39,192 nucleotides of DNA. Origin: JBAVOR01 sp049692255. GTDB taxonomy: Bacteria; Babelota; Babeliae; Babelales; JACPOV01. A program made the position numbers and the translations under genes. A model generated the notes under the pieces. The model was not told the origin of the DNA. It saw only the letters and a program-made list of their open reading frames with translations, and ran no database searches. Shown piece by piece: positions 8,623-15,791 of this stretch; position 1 is the stretch's first letter, and the number at the start of each line of letters is the position of its first letter. Location: positions 1 to 39,192 of the forward strand of contig JBAVOR010000013.1 of the NCBI GenBank assembly GCA_049692255.1, written 5' to 3'.

Positions 8623-8925
8623 TCAGTTGTTCTCGCGCAGTTGTTTTTCCCATTTTTCTAGCTGATTTATATGATACGCAAGTACTGCGTCAAATGCTTG
8701 TTGTGCTGTGCATCGTGCACTAGTACCGATATGGTGCGTGCCCCGATAGTTATCACTAACATGCTCTTGCCAGGTGCGAGCTATCGCTTCATTTTCATAG
8801 TGGCATGCCAAGCAGATTTCTTGATATTTAGTTGCAGCGCACTCTTGTGCGTCCCGATTCGATTTACCCATGGCACCAATAGATGGTGCGTAGAGACAGA
8901 AAATAAGAGTAACTTGTTTATACAT
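8623..8925 (-). CDS. Small exported Cys-containing protein with a CxxCH motif
   Basis: 100 residues with a signal peptide ending near GAMG. The mature part has four cysteines (29, 38, 41, 72), and 38-42 reads CLACH, which matches the c-type heme attachment motif CxxCH. A distal Met or His ligand cannot be assigned, and no cytochrome maturation gene lies in the window, so a disulfide-bonded helical protein is at least as likely. The start at 8925 follows AAGGAAG; two upstream in-frame ATGs would precede the signal peptide. Confidence 0.7.
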   Translation of the reverse strand: MYKQVTLIFCLYAPSIGAMGKSNRDAQECAATKYQEICLACHYENEAIARTWQEHVSDNYRGTHHIGTSARCTAQQAFDAVLAYHINQLEKWEKQLRENN

Positions 8926-9058
8926 CGATCTTCCTTCTTTTATAATCATGATCATCTATTTTTAATAGTACAGTTGATTTTATTGTATTTTTAATTTAGC
9001 ATCAAGCGCAAGTCACGTGAAAGTCAATAGTAGTCTTGTCGCTTTAAGAAGGAGATTC

Positions 9059-9475
9059 ATGAACAAATTACTGCTCAGTATCGTTGTATCATGCATATCC
9101 ATTGCAACAATGCATGCAATGGAAGACCATCCAAAGAGTGCTCCTATACACGTAAGCGTATTTGTTAGGCATACGAGCATCATTGATCTGATGGTTCTAG
9201 GGTCAGATTCGATGGCTTTAGATCCAGAGATACAGGCCTGCTTCAAAGAACATCACAAGAAATATCAAGACGCTATCCGACAGATACCAGCCACTTCCTT
9301 TAGATTTCGTTCGCAAGAAGGTAAGAAGCAATGGAACGAAGAACTTTTTTGTTCTGTGAAAGAAGAAGATAGTTCATCTGAAGAAGAAGATTCTCAGCCC
9401 ATGACCATAGGACAATTTCACGAACAGATGACACTCTTTGAGAAAGATGAAAAGTTACGCGATCTATTTGAATAA
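9059..9475 (+). CDS. Small exported protein with acidic C-terminal region
   Basis: 138 residues with a signal peptide (MNKLLLSIVVSCISIATMHAM). The middle is mixed, and near the C-terminus there is an acidic run (EEDSSSEEED). The SD AAGGAG is well spaced from the ATG at 9059. The signal peptide is nearly the same as that of the next gene (MKKLLLSIAAACVTTATMHGM), suggesting a common origin of at least the 5' ends, although the mature parts do not obviously align. No family is recognised. Confidence 0.75.
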   Translation: MNKLLLSIVVSCISIATMHAMEDHPKSAPIHVSVFVRHTSIIDLMVLGSDSMALDPEIQACFKEHHKKYQDAIRQIPATSFRFRSQEGKKQWNEELFCSVKEEDSSSEEEDSQPMTIGQFHEQMTLFEKDEKLRDLFE

Positions 9476-9508
9476 CGCTTCTATAACATAATACAAAAAG
9501 GAGTTCTT

Positions 9509-9964
9509 ATGAAAAAATTATTGTTATCTATAGCAGCAGCATGCGTGACCACTGCAACAATGCATGGCATGAACACAACGCACAGCATTGTGTTTGATAT
9601 TACTGAGAAACTTTTTGCTTCTAGTTCTATAGAAGAACCTATTCTTGACCCTAACGAAGTGTTAGCGGATAAAAATGCTCATCGCAGTTTATATGAGTTT
9701 GTAATGAACGATATTACGTCACACAAATCGATTGTTTGCGATCTTAAAAAACATAAAAACGCGTTCCGGCCATTATTGGATACGATCAATTTTTTTGAGG
9801 CTGACGAGCTTATTAATACGAACGATAGCAGAGCACAGTGCGTAGCACTTGATACAGAAAGAGATAATGCTTTAAAAAAGCTAGCGCTTCAAGCATATGC
9901 GTCACGTATTCTTACTCATATGCTACAAAAACGACTAACAATTCCCGTAGAATCAAGCAACTAA
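9509..9964 (+). CDS. Small exported helical protein of unknown function
   Basis: 151 residues with a signal peptide like that of the preceding gene. The mature part is predicted mostly helical, with two Cys (VCDLKK and AQCVAL). It has a strong SD (AAAAAGGAG), lies 33 bases after its neighbour and is followed at once by a strong terminator, so the two genes form one transcription unit. No family is recognised. Confidence 0.75.
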   Translation: MKKLLLSIAAACVTTATMHGMNTTHSIVFDITEKLFASSSIEEPILDPNEVLADKNAHRSLYEFVMNDITSHKSIVCDLKKHKNAFRPLLDTINFFEADELINTNDSRAQCVALDTERDNALKKLALQAYASRILTHMLQKRLTIPVESSN

Positions 9965-9974
9965 CATAGATTTC

Positions 9975-10007
9975 AAAGGGCGCTTATCAATCGATGAGCG
10001 CCTTTTT
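9975..10007 (+). terminator. Rho-independent terminator
   Basis: Stem GGCGCTTATC / GATGAGCGCC (one G-T pair) with a 4-base loop, then CTTTTTTATTTTT. It ends the two-gene unit at 9059-9964 and could also work on the minus strand for the convergent gene, which has AAAG on the other side. Confidence 0.85.
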
Positions 10008-10042
10008 TATTTTTCCTGCCACCAACGCATATGTGCCATCGG

Positions 10043-10999
10043 TTATTGATTTTCTTCTTCAGCCTGTTCATGTACGATATCTTCTATTACTGGATAAACA
10101 ATATCTTGTACAATCATTGCTTCTTCTGGATAGTCCTGAAGATTTTCTTTAATGTTTTTTTCAACGGCTGCTTTCACCTGTTCTTCATAATCATCAGGGG
10201 TCTGCTGAAGTCTATCTTCATGTTTACTATACGCGTGAAACCAGTTATGGATGACCGATGTGTATGTTTGCAAGCTCAAATCACTAAAATCTCTTTTTGT
10301 AGCTTTTTGGAATAGTTTATCATAGCTCATACACTCTGCTCCTTCACAGAAAAAAGTCGCCATGCCTTGTACAGCAATATTCTTACAGTGTTCTGTGTAT
10401 ACCGCATTAATTTGATTATGTATGGAATCTGTGTACGTTAAAACCTTCTGCAAGTTTTGACCAGTTGTATTTGCAGGTATAGCCAGCAGTTCGTTACGGC
10501 GCGCTGTGCTCCATGAAAGCAACGCTTCGCGTACCGGCTTTTTATAACGATTATGTTCGTATTTATCATACATAAAAACTGCTTGCGCTATGGTTGTCGG
10601 GGTGATAACTATTTCTTTGTTTAACCTTTTGCTACCTACTTGCGAAAGGTTTTTAAATAGCAAATGAAGATTTTTAGTAAGGGCGGCTTTGTCATCTTTA
10701 TGATCTTCATATATACAATCTATAAGCGTTGCTTGAGGCACAGTAACCTTTTTTCCTGCAGTGGCGGGGTTGTTGCTCGAGCACAGATCCTGCGAAGAAT
10801 AAGAGGTGCGGCCAATGATCCCCAGCAATGAATACTGCATTAAAGAAAGTGGTTGTATGACATGCGGAGTATTAGTTATTACTGCAGCGCTTATCTTTTG
10901 TTTTTTTGCGGGTGGTGCGTCTAATCCTTCTTCCATACCAAATGTCACACCGTTCCATGCCGATATGATGAGTAACGCTAAACTCAGTATATATTTCAT
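10043..10999 (-). CDS. Exported protein of unknown function with a basic PPAKKQK segment
   Basis: 318 residues beginning with a signal peptide (MKYILSLALLIISAWNGVTFGM). The mature protein starts acidic (EEGLDAP), then PPAKKQK, followed by a largely helical body with scattered Cys and an acidic tail (HEQAEEENQ). The start at 10999 is chosen over 11050 because AAGGAAT lies upstream and the signal peptide begins there. PPAKKQK resembles a monopartite nuclear localisation signal, though short basic patches arise by chance. No family is recognised. Confidence 0.75.
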   Translation of the reverse strand: MKYILSLALLIISAWNGVTFGMEEGLDAPPAKKQKISAAVITNTPHVIQPLSLMQYSLLGIIGRTSYSSQDLCSSNNPATAGKKVTVPQATLIDCIYEDHKDDKAALTKNLHLLFKNLSQVGSKRLNKEIVITPTTIAQAVFMYDKYEHNRYKKPVREALLSWSTARRNELLAIPANTTGQNLQKVLTYTDSIHNQINAVYTEHCKNIAVQGMATFFCEGAECMSYDKLFQKATKRDFSDLSLQTYTSVIHNWFHAYSKHEDRLQQTPDDYEEQVKAAVEKNIKENLQDYPEEAMIVQDIVYPVIEDIVHEQAEEENQ

Positions 11000-11215
11000 A
11001 GCATATTCCTTAAATTTATTAAAGCATTTCATCTTATGAAGAGAATACACTATTAATTCAATATGTCAATTATCGTGGGAGGGTGTGACTCCGTTTCTCC
11101 TTATTAAAAATAATAGATACAGGATGGACTTTATACGCTATCATGTTATACCTAAATAATAAGTAAAATTACGCTCGTTTTTCTCAATAAAATTGCAAAA
11201 TTAGGTGTTATGTTT
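11000..11215. other. Divergent intergenic region upstream of dnaN
   Basis: About 215 AT-rich bases between the exported-protein gene and dnaN. I looked for DnaA boxes (TTATNCACA) and found none on either strand. AGGTG at 11203-11207 is the likely dnaN SD. No RNA gene is seen. Confidence 0.4.
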
Positions 11216-12340
11216 ATGAATGGTCAATTTACCATCGATCAAAAGACGTTGTTTGCCACGTTATCAGCAATGCAACCAATTTGTACAAAAAGAACTGCGC
11301 TGGAAGCAACGGCATCGATCCTTTTTCACATCGGCACACGAGAACTGATACTTAAAAGTACCGACTTAGAAATTAGCTTGCAAGCTTCTTGTTCTATTAG
11401 TGATAGCAGCATTGAAGAACCGTTTTCTTTTTTAGTTCCCGGCAAGCGCATCTTTGATCTGGTAAAAGAACTTGAAGGGGAAATCACTTGCTCATTGGCC
11501 CACCAAAAATTATCACTTCGTTCTGGTGAAGCAAATGTGGGGCTTAATATTAAGGATGCGGAACAGTTCCCGCCATTTCCTGAGCGCATCGAAAATTTGA
11601 CCCATTTAGATGCGCCATTCTTAATAGAGCTGCTCGACAAAGTATCATTCTTAATTCCTCAAAACAATGCAAATCATTCGCTCAACGGCCTTCTGGTACA
11701 GTTTTCACCAGAAGGGCTTACCATGACTACTACCGATGGTCACTGTCTGGCGCAAATTAAGACAAATAAATATCCACTGGCAGAAAAGAAGCAATGGCTT
11801 TTGCCGCGTCGCGCTGTGTTTGAGTTGAAAAAAATAGTTGAACACAGCAGCAATACATTTATATTTTTGGGTGTATGTGGCAATCAGTTGGTGTTCTCTG
11901 GTGAATCGTTTAATTTCTTCACCAAATTACTTAATGATCAGTTCCCGCAATACCAAACTATTTTGGCAAAAGAAGGATTCGAACCGGCGCGAATAGATAA
12001 AGAGCGTTTGATGCGTACATTACGGCGCTCATCGTGTCTGCTTTCAGGTCAATTTTTGGCAACCCGTTTTTCATTTGAAACGTATGCGTTACAAGTATCG
12101 TTAGAAAATAAAGAGGTTGGTTCACTGGTCGAAGAGGTTCCTTTGACGCAATTTGCAGGAACACCGTTGAGTATGCGTTTCTATGCTCCTTACTTAATTA
12201 ATGGTCTGCAATCTTTTGAAGAAGCAGAGATTGTGTGTTATTTAAGTGGTGGCACGAAACCAATTATCTTTGAATCTGCTAAACCGGAATACCATTTAAC
12301 GTATTTAGTTATGCCGGTTTCTCCAACTACGCATGGATAA
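11216..12340 (+). CDS. dnaN: DNA polymerase III beta sliding clamp
   Basis: 374 residues, the usual clamp length. It has three repeated clamp folds; recognisable segments are KRTALEATASILFHI near the start, PGKRIFDLVKEL in domain 1, NGLLVQFSPEGLTMTTTDGH in domain 2 and YLVMPV near the C-terminus. The homodimeric ring tethers Pol III to DNA and binds many partners. Start codons at 11210 and 11216 are both possible; 11216 has the better SD spacing (AGGTG, 8 bases). recF starts 2 bases after the stop, the classical dnaN-recF order, although dnaA is not beside them here. Confidence 0.95.
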   Translation: MNGQFTIDQKTLFATLSAMQPICTKRTALEATASILFHIGTRELILKSTDLEISLQASCSISDSSIEEPFSFLVPGKRIFDLVKELEGEITCSLAHQKLSLRSGEANVGLNIKDAEQFPPFPERIENLTHLDAPFLIELLDKVSFLIPQNNANHSLNGLLVQFSPEGLTMTTTDGHCLAQIKTNKYPLAEKKQWLLPRRAVFELKKIVEHSSNTFIFLGVCGNQLVFSGESFNFFTKLLNDQFPQYQTILAKEGFEPARIDKERLMRTLRRSSCLLSGQFLATRFSFETYALQVSLENKEVGSLVEEVPLTQFAGTPLSMRFYAPYLINGLQSFEEAEIVCYLSGGTKPIIFESAKPEYHLTYLVMPVSPTTHG

Positions 12341-12342
12341 CT

Positions 12343-13416
12343 ATGCATATCAATCGGCTTGAATTGCGCAATTTTCGCTGCTTTACGCACAAAACAGTTC
12401 CGGTCGATAACCCTTTGGTGCTTATTACGGGCCCTAATGGATCGGGTAAAACATCGATATTAGAAGCGCTTCATTATGCGTGTTACCTCCGTTCATTTCG
12501 TACGGCGTCCTCTCAAGAACTGTGTCTTCTATCTGCTGGCAACTGTGCTATAAAAATTGCATTCGATGAAACTGACCACACTGAACACCATGAACTTTTG
12601 GTTGCACAAGAAGGACGCAAGCGGGTGGTAAAGCTTGATAACGTAGCAGTACGTTCCCACAAAGAGTTATTTTCCCATTACCGTGCCGTTACTATTTTTG
12701 AAGATGATCTTCTGATGGTTAAAGGGGGGCCTGAAGAGCGGCGTTCATTTTTGGATATGGCCTTAGTTATGGCCGATGCAACCTATGGCCAAGAGCTTAA
12801 ACAGTATCGTCACGTGCTTGAGCAACGCAATGCATTGTTGGTTGACCGTCGCAGCGATGAAGCGAGTGGAGCGTTATGGGCAAACCAGCTCTGGCAGGCG
12901 GCGACTCCCTTGGTAACAAAGCGAACTGCATTTTTAGCTGCACTTGCGCACCAGGTAAATCAGTTATTTGCCACTTATATGCAGGGAGATTCTTCCCTGT
13001 CTCTAACCTATAAAACCCGTTCTCACGACCAGGATGCAGATACTTTTTTTGCTACGACCTTTACGGCTCTGGCCAACCAGGAACGGCTCTATAAGCGCTC
13101 TCTCTTTGGAGCGCACCTTGATGACTTTGCCATAGGGCTAAATGGTAAAATTGCCCGTTCTTTTGCGTCGCGGGGGCAACAAAAACTGGTTATCATGCTT
13201 CTCAAGATAGCCCATGTGCAATTGATTGAGCAGGCCATGGGGCCGTCTGTTTTGCTGATCGACGATTTTATGGCCGATTTTGACCCACAGGTAGGGAGTC
13301 AAATACTCCAGATGCTGTACGGATTGAATAGGCAGATTATCTGTAGTTCTCCTCATGACCAGGGGAAGGTAGAAAGAGAACTATTAGCGCAAAAAGCGCT
13401 TCACATCACTTTATAA
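12343..13416 (+). CDS. recF: RecF recombination mediator ATPase
   Basis: 357 residues. Walker A is GPNGSGKT (residues 30-37), followed by the RecF-typical YLRSFRT, then GGPEERRSFLD, QYRHVLEQRNALL, the ABC-like signature region SRGQQKLVIMLLKIAH and Walker B VLLIDDFMADFD. RecF loads RecA at single-strand gaps with RecO and RecR. It is operonic with dnaN (2-base gap). Nothing appears degraded. Confidence 0.95.
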   Translation: MHINRLELRNFRCFTHKTVPVDNPLVLITGPNGSGKTSILEALHYACYLRSFRTASSQELCLLSAGNCAIKIAFDETDHTEHHELLVAQEGRKRVVKLDNVAVRSHKELFSHYRAVTIFEDDLLMVKGGPEERRSFLDMALVMADATYGQELKQYRHVLEQRNALLVDRRSDEASGALWANQLWQAATPLVTKRTAFLAALAHQVNQLFATYMQGDSSLSLTYKTRSHDQDADTFFATTFTALANQERLYKRSLFGAHLDDFAIGLNGKIARSFASRGQQKLVIMLLKIAHVQLIEQAMGPSVLLIDDFMADFDPQVGSQILQMLYGLNRQIICSSPHDQGKVERELLAQKALHITL

Positions 13417-13547
13417 GTAAAATCAGGCACAAATAAAGGGCTTTTTTAGCCTGTAGGCCCTTGACACCCTTAGGCGCATCTTCTACTCTATCAGAAGAAT
13501 TAATTTGAAATATGTTGAATTTTAGGGTGTAATTTATAAAAAATAGT

Positions 13548-13576
13548 TTGACTTATTCTATAAATCATTCATACTG
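13548..13576 (+). promoter_or_regulatory. Candidate promoter of the small RNA gene
   Basis: TTGACT at 13548-13553 and CATACT (13570-13575) or ATACTG (13571-13576), a 16-17 base spacer. The -35 box is one base from consensus. It lies 130 bases after recF and about 280 bases before the next start codon, with a terminator between, so it is not a promoter for the downstream protein gene. Confidence 0.6.
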
Positions 13577-13579
13577 ATC

Positions 13580-13692
13580 TTAACTTGTACGGATGACCTG
13601 GAAGGGTCGCTGGCAAGTCTTAAATTAGGCTTCATTACTACTCTCCTTTTTTCCACCGTGTTGGGGTTACCCAATACGGTGGTTTGTTTTTT
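13580..13692 (+). ncRNA. Candidate small structured RNA, unidentified
   Basis: A span of about 113 bases between a good promoter and a strong terminator, with no start codon in an SD context and no plausible reading frame. The 5' part folds as an outer stem ACTTG (13583-13587) / CAAGT (13614-13618), an internal loop, then GACC (13595-13598) / GGTC (13605-13608) capped by TGGAAG, a GNRA-type GGAA tetraloop. A pyrimidine-rich linker (CTACTCTCCTTTTTT) leads to the terminator. The size and GGAA hairpin recall the bacterial SRP RNA, but the conserved AGCAG side of its internal loop is missing, so I do not call it that. It could be a regulatory RNA or a divergent housekeeping RNA. Confidence 0.55.
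13653..13692 (+). terminator. Strong rho-independent terminator of the small RNA
   Basis: Stem CCACCGTGTTGGG (13653-13665) / CCCAATACGGTGG (13670-13682), perfect but for one G-T pair, with loop GTTA and tail TTTGTTTTTT. Confidence 0.9.
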
Positions 13693-13719
13693 AAGCCCCT
13701 TTTCTTGAAGCGTATACCC

Positions 13720-13791
13720 AAATATAGCACATTAGTGTCTTATAAAAAGTAGCAAAACTGTTGATTTTATGCTTTTTAATGTGCTATATTT
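13720..13791. repeat. 15-bp perfect inverted repeat around a promoter (candidate operator)
   Basis: AAATATAGCACATTA (13720-13734) and its exact reverse complement TAATGTGCTATATTT (13777-13791) are separated by 42 bases. The right arm covers the -10 box of the promoter for the N/Q-rich gene and the left arm ends upstream of its -35 box, as expected for two half-operators or one regulator bound at both. A hairpin in single-stranded DNA or a tiny mobile-element end pair are alternatives; I see no target duplication. Confidence 0.6.
13761..13790 (+). promoter_or_regulatory. Candidate promoter of the N/Q-rich protein gene
   Basis: TTGATT (13761-13766) and TATATT (13785-13790), 18-base spacer, 43 bases before the start codon. 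The -10 box lies within the right arm of the inverted repeat, so binding there should affect transcription. Confidence 0.55.
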
Positions 13792-13833
13792 CAAATTGAG
13801 GTTATTATAGTACCCAAAAAAAAGGAGTTACTC

Positions 13834-14085
13834 ATGTCACATGATAACAATAACAGAAACAACAACAATAAAGGTAATTGGCAGCAGAACCAGCAAGGCC
13901 AACAGCAAAATCAAGGTCAAAATCAAGGCCAAAAGCAAGCTGGTCAACAAGGTCAAGGTCAACAACATCCTCATCAAGGTGGTCAGGTCAATAAAGGCCA
14001 GTTTGATAAGAACAAACAACAAAACCAGAACCAAGGCCAACAACAAAATCAAAACCAAAACAAACAAGATATTAACAAGAAGTAA
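13834..14085 (+). CDS. Small N/Q-rich low-complexity protein
   Basis: 83 residues, of which about 49 are Asn or Gln by my count, with Gly and Lys making up most of the rest (start MSHDNNNRNNNN, repeated QGQQQNQ and NQGQ units). There is no signal peptide, membrane segment or Cys. The strong SD (AAAAGGAG) and the promoter show that it is a real gene rather than a repeat tract. The composition resembles prion-like or condensate-forming disordered segments and also some RNA-associated bacterial proteins. The subtilase gene starts 5 bases after the stop. No function is assigned. Confidence 0.8.
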   Translation: MSHDNNNRNNNNKGNWQQNQQGQQQNQGQNQGQKQAGQQGQGQQHPHQGGQVNKGQFDKNKQQNQNQGQQQNQNQNKQDINKK

Positions 14086-14089
14086 GCAT

Positions 14090-14995
14090 ATGTGGGTTGG
14101 TAGCAATGCCAGCCCATTGCTCTTTCTTTTTTTCTTTACCATTCCGCATGTGTATGCGCATCAAGAAAAACCACACGTCGTTCTTATAGATACCGATTCC
14201 CATTGCTCACCACAGTACGCTACTCACCACCATACATCGCGCGCACTTATTCTTTCACAAGCGCCAGAGGCGATTATTCATCATATTCCCTTTATTACGC
14301 AAGAAAAAAAAACAGTACAATCGTATAAGCAACTCGTACGAGACATACAAAAAATACCAGAACCAATTGTGTTATTTGCAGGTTCTTTTGATGAGCCAAT
14401 GTCGCACGAGTTACGCGCACACTTAGCAGACGTTTTTCGTGAACTGTGCGCGCATGCCTGGATGGTGATTGCGCCAGCAGGTAACAATAATATTTGGCAA
14501 AGAAAGCCACAGCTCGCCTACCCCGCAGCATATGAAGGGGTTGTGTCTGTGGGTTCATTTGGATGTGCTGGTAAAAATGTATACATAGCGCCATTTTCAC
14601 AATATACGCCTCAGCGCGGACCACTCTTTTTGTTACCTGGCATTCGCATAACTCCAGGGCCTGGGCAACAGCCCACTTCGGGCACTTCAGTCAGTGCAGC
14701 ACTTATGACAGGGTTTATAGCACGCGTACACATGCTTTTCGGCTCGCTCTTTACTAAACAGCACCTTATGCATGTCTTGCGTATCTGTAGTGTAAAAATG
14801 GACACCGACAATGAATGGCGCACGCACGGAGTACACGGCATATTAGATATGCGTTATGCCCTGCGCTTGTTACAGCTATTATACGCATATGAACAGCGAG
14901 CTCGCGAACAATCTTTACATTGGCGGTTACATACCCATTTCGAACGGTTGGTGCAAATTGCCGAGAGCACGTTACTCGAATCTGTTTGTTTTTAA
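14090..14995 (+). CDS. Minimal exported subtilisin-like (S8) protease, divergent
   Basis: 301 residues: a signal peptide (MWVGSNASPLLFLFFFTIPHVYA), then a compact S8 fold. Asp34 in VVLIDTD is the first catalytic residue. The His box is degenerate: THHHTSRALI (His47 or His48) replaces the usual HGTHVA, and the following segment APEAIIHHIPF fits the family pattern. The oxyanion Asn is in APAGNNN (Asn132), and the nucleophile is Ser200 in SGTSVSAALMTG, where the usual SAP reads SAA. No propeptide is evident. Activity is uncertain because of the altered His box. It follows the N/Q-rich gene by 5 bases, probably co-transcribed. Its frame stays open upstream through that gene, but this is a by-product of CAA/AAT-rich codons. 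Confidence 0.8.
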   Translation: MWVGSNASPLLFLFFFTIPHVYAHQEKPHVVLIDTDSHCSPQYATHHHTSRALILSQAPEAIIHHIPFITQEKKTVQSYKQLVRDIQKIPEPIVLFAGSFDEPMSHELRAHLADVFRELCAHAWMVIAPAGNNNIWQRKPQLAYPAAYEGVVSVGSFGCAGKNVYIAPFSQYTPQRGPLFLLPGIRITPGPGQQPTSGTSVSAALMTGFIARVHMLFGSLFTKQHLMHVLRICSVKMDTDNEWRTHGVHGILDMRYALRLLQLLYAYEQRAREQSLHWRLHTHFERLVQIAESTLLESVCF

Positions 14996-15067
14996 TACCA
15001 TATTGACACCGTGCATACAATGTAATTACACTATGATTATAAGCATACAATCTGTTAAGGAGCTATC

Positions 15068-15319
15068 ATGAAATTATCACTTATTAAAATCGGCAATTCC
15101 CAAGGAGTTCGTTTGCCTAAAGCGCTGCTCGAACAATGCAACTTCAAAGATTCATTATATGTCCACGTTAAAGAAGGAATGCTTATTCTTTCCGCGACCA
15201 AAAAGCCGCGCGAAGGTTGGGCCGAAGCTTTTAAAGTTATGGCACAGAGGGGAGATGATAAACTGATTGAGTTGGGCGATATCGATTTATCAACAGACAA
15301 TGATGAGTGGGTATGGTAA
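15068..15319 (+). CDS. mazE: MazE-family antitoxin (AbrB-type DNA-binding)
   Basis: 83 residues. The N-terminal half has the MazE/AbrB swapped-hairpin pattern (LIKIGNSQGVRLPKALLEQ, then LYVHVKEGMLIL), and the C-terminal half is an acidic, Trp-containing tail (LSTDNDEWVW) expected to insert into the toxin. SD AGGAG lies 5 bases before the ATG. The complex normally represses its own operon. It overlaps the toxin gene by 7 bases. Confidence 0.9.
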   Translation: MKLSLIKIGNSQGVRLPKALLEQCNFKDSLYVHVKEGMLILSATKKPREGWAEAFKVMAQRGDDKLIELGDIDLSTDNDEWVW

Positions 15320-15633
15320 TTAAACAATTTAATATATATTTGATAGATCTCAACCCTACGCAAGAACATGAAATCAATAAAGCACGGCCATGCGTAGTTA
15401 TCTCTCCCAATGAAATGAATGCGCATCTGCAAACGCTTATCATTGCGCCCATGACAAGCAAGGCAAAAGTGTATCCAACCAGGGTCAATATACAATTTGA
15501 TGGAAAACAGGGGCAAATTATACTTGACCAGATCAGAACAGTCGATAAAACAAGGTTGATCAAGAAAATGGGTTCACTTGATAAGCAAACAGCTCATGTG
15601 GTGCTGCAACTTTTGCAAGAAATGTTTCAATAA
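15313..15633 (+). CDS. mazF: MazF/PemK-family mRNA interferase toxin
   Basis: 106 residues with family motifs: IYLIDLNPTQEHEINKARP (beta1-loop-beta2), CVVISPNEMN, LIIAPMTSK and the conserved GQIILDQIRTVDKTRL. These endoribonucleases cut mRNA at short sites and stop growth when free of antitoxin. The ATG at 15313 overlaps the antitoxin stop (15317-15319); a GTG at 15307 is an alternative. All family features are present, so it should be active. Confidence 0.92.
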   Translation: MVIKQFNIYLIDLNPTQEHEINKARPCVVISPNEMNAHLQTLIIAPMTSKAKVYPTRVNIQFDGKQGQIILDQIRTVDKTRLIKKMGSLDKQTAHVVLQLLQEMFQ

Positions 15634-15791
15634 TCTTTATTACATGCGAAGCAACGGATGGCAAAGCCGTTGAATGCTTCATTATCTATACCTTTAGGAA
15701 AAGCATACAAAAATAGGACAACTATTGCACTGTGACCCCTCTGAATTGCTACCATATAAGTATGCAATGGCCAATAATAGGGGAATGGTGT
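15634..15791. other. Intergenic region after mazEF
   Basis: 158 bases containing an interrupted hairpin (GAAGCAACGG 15648-15657 with CCGTTG and GCTTC to 15680) without a T-run. AGGGG at about 15778-15782 is the likely SD of the next gene. No other structure is seen. Confidence 0.35.

Noticed and set aside
13434..13466. Terminator after recF (AGGGC / GCCCT)
   Set aside because: Weak stem, the T-run lies in the loop rather than after the stem.
13580..13640. SRP (4.5S) RNA
   Set aside because: The GGAA-capped hairpin is similar, but the conserved internal loop with AGCAG is absent and the stem below it does not match.
11000..13833. Replication origin near dnaN-recF
   Set aside because: No cluster of DnaA boxes or DnaA gene was found in the flanking gaps.
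13841..14089. Reading frame that would fuse a Lys/Thr/Asn-rich leader to the subtilase
   Set aside because: It is the shifted frame of the CAA/AAT repeats in the N/Q-rich gene; the real subtilase start at 14090 is directly followed by a signal peptide.
15000..15060. Promoter with TTGACA at 15003 before mazE
   Set aside because: No -10 box at 16-19 bases; TATGAT is 23 bases away, so not claimed.
15648..15680. Terminator after mazEF
   Set aside because: The hairpin is interrupted and no T-run follows on either strand.
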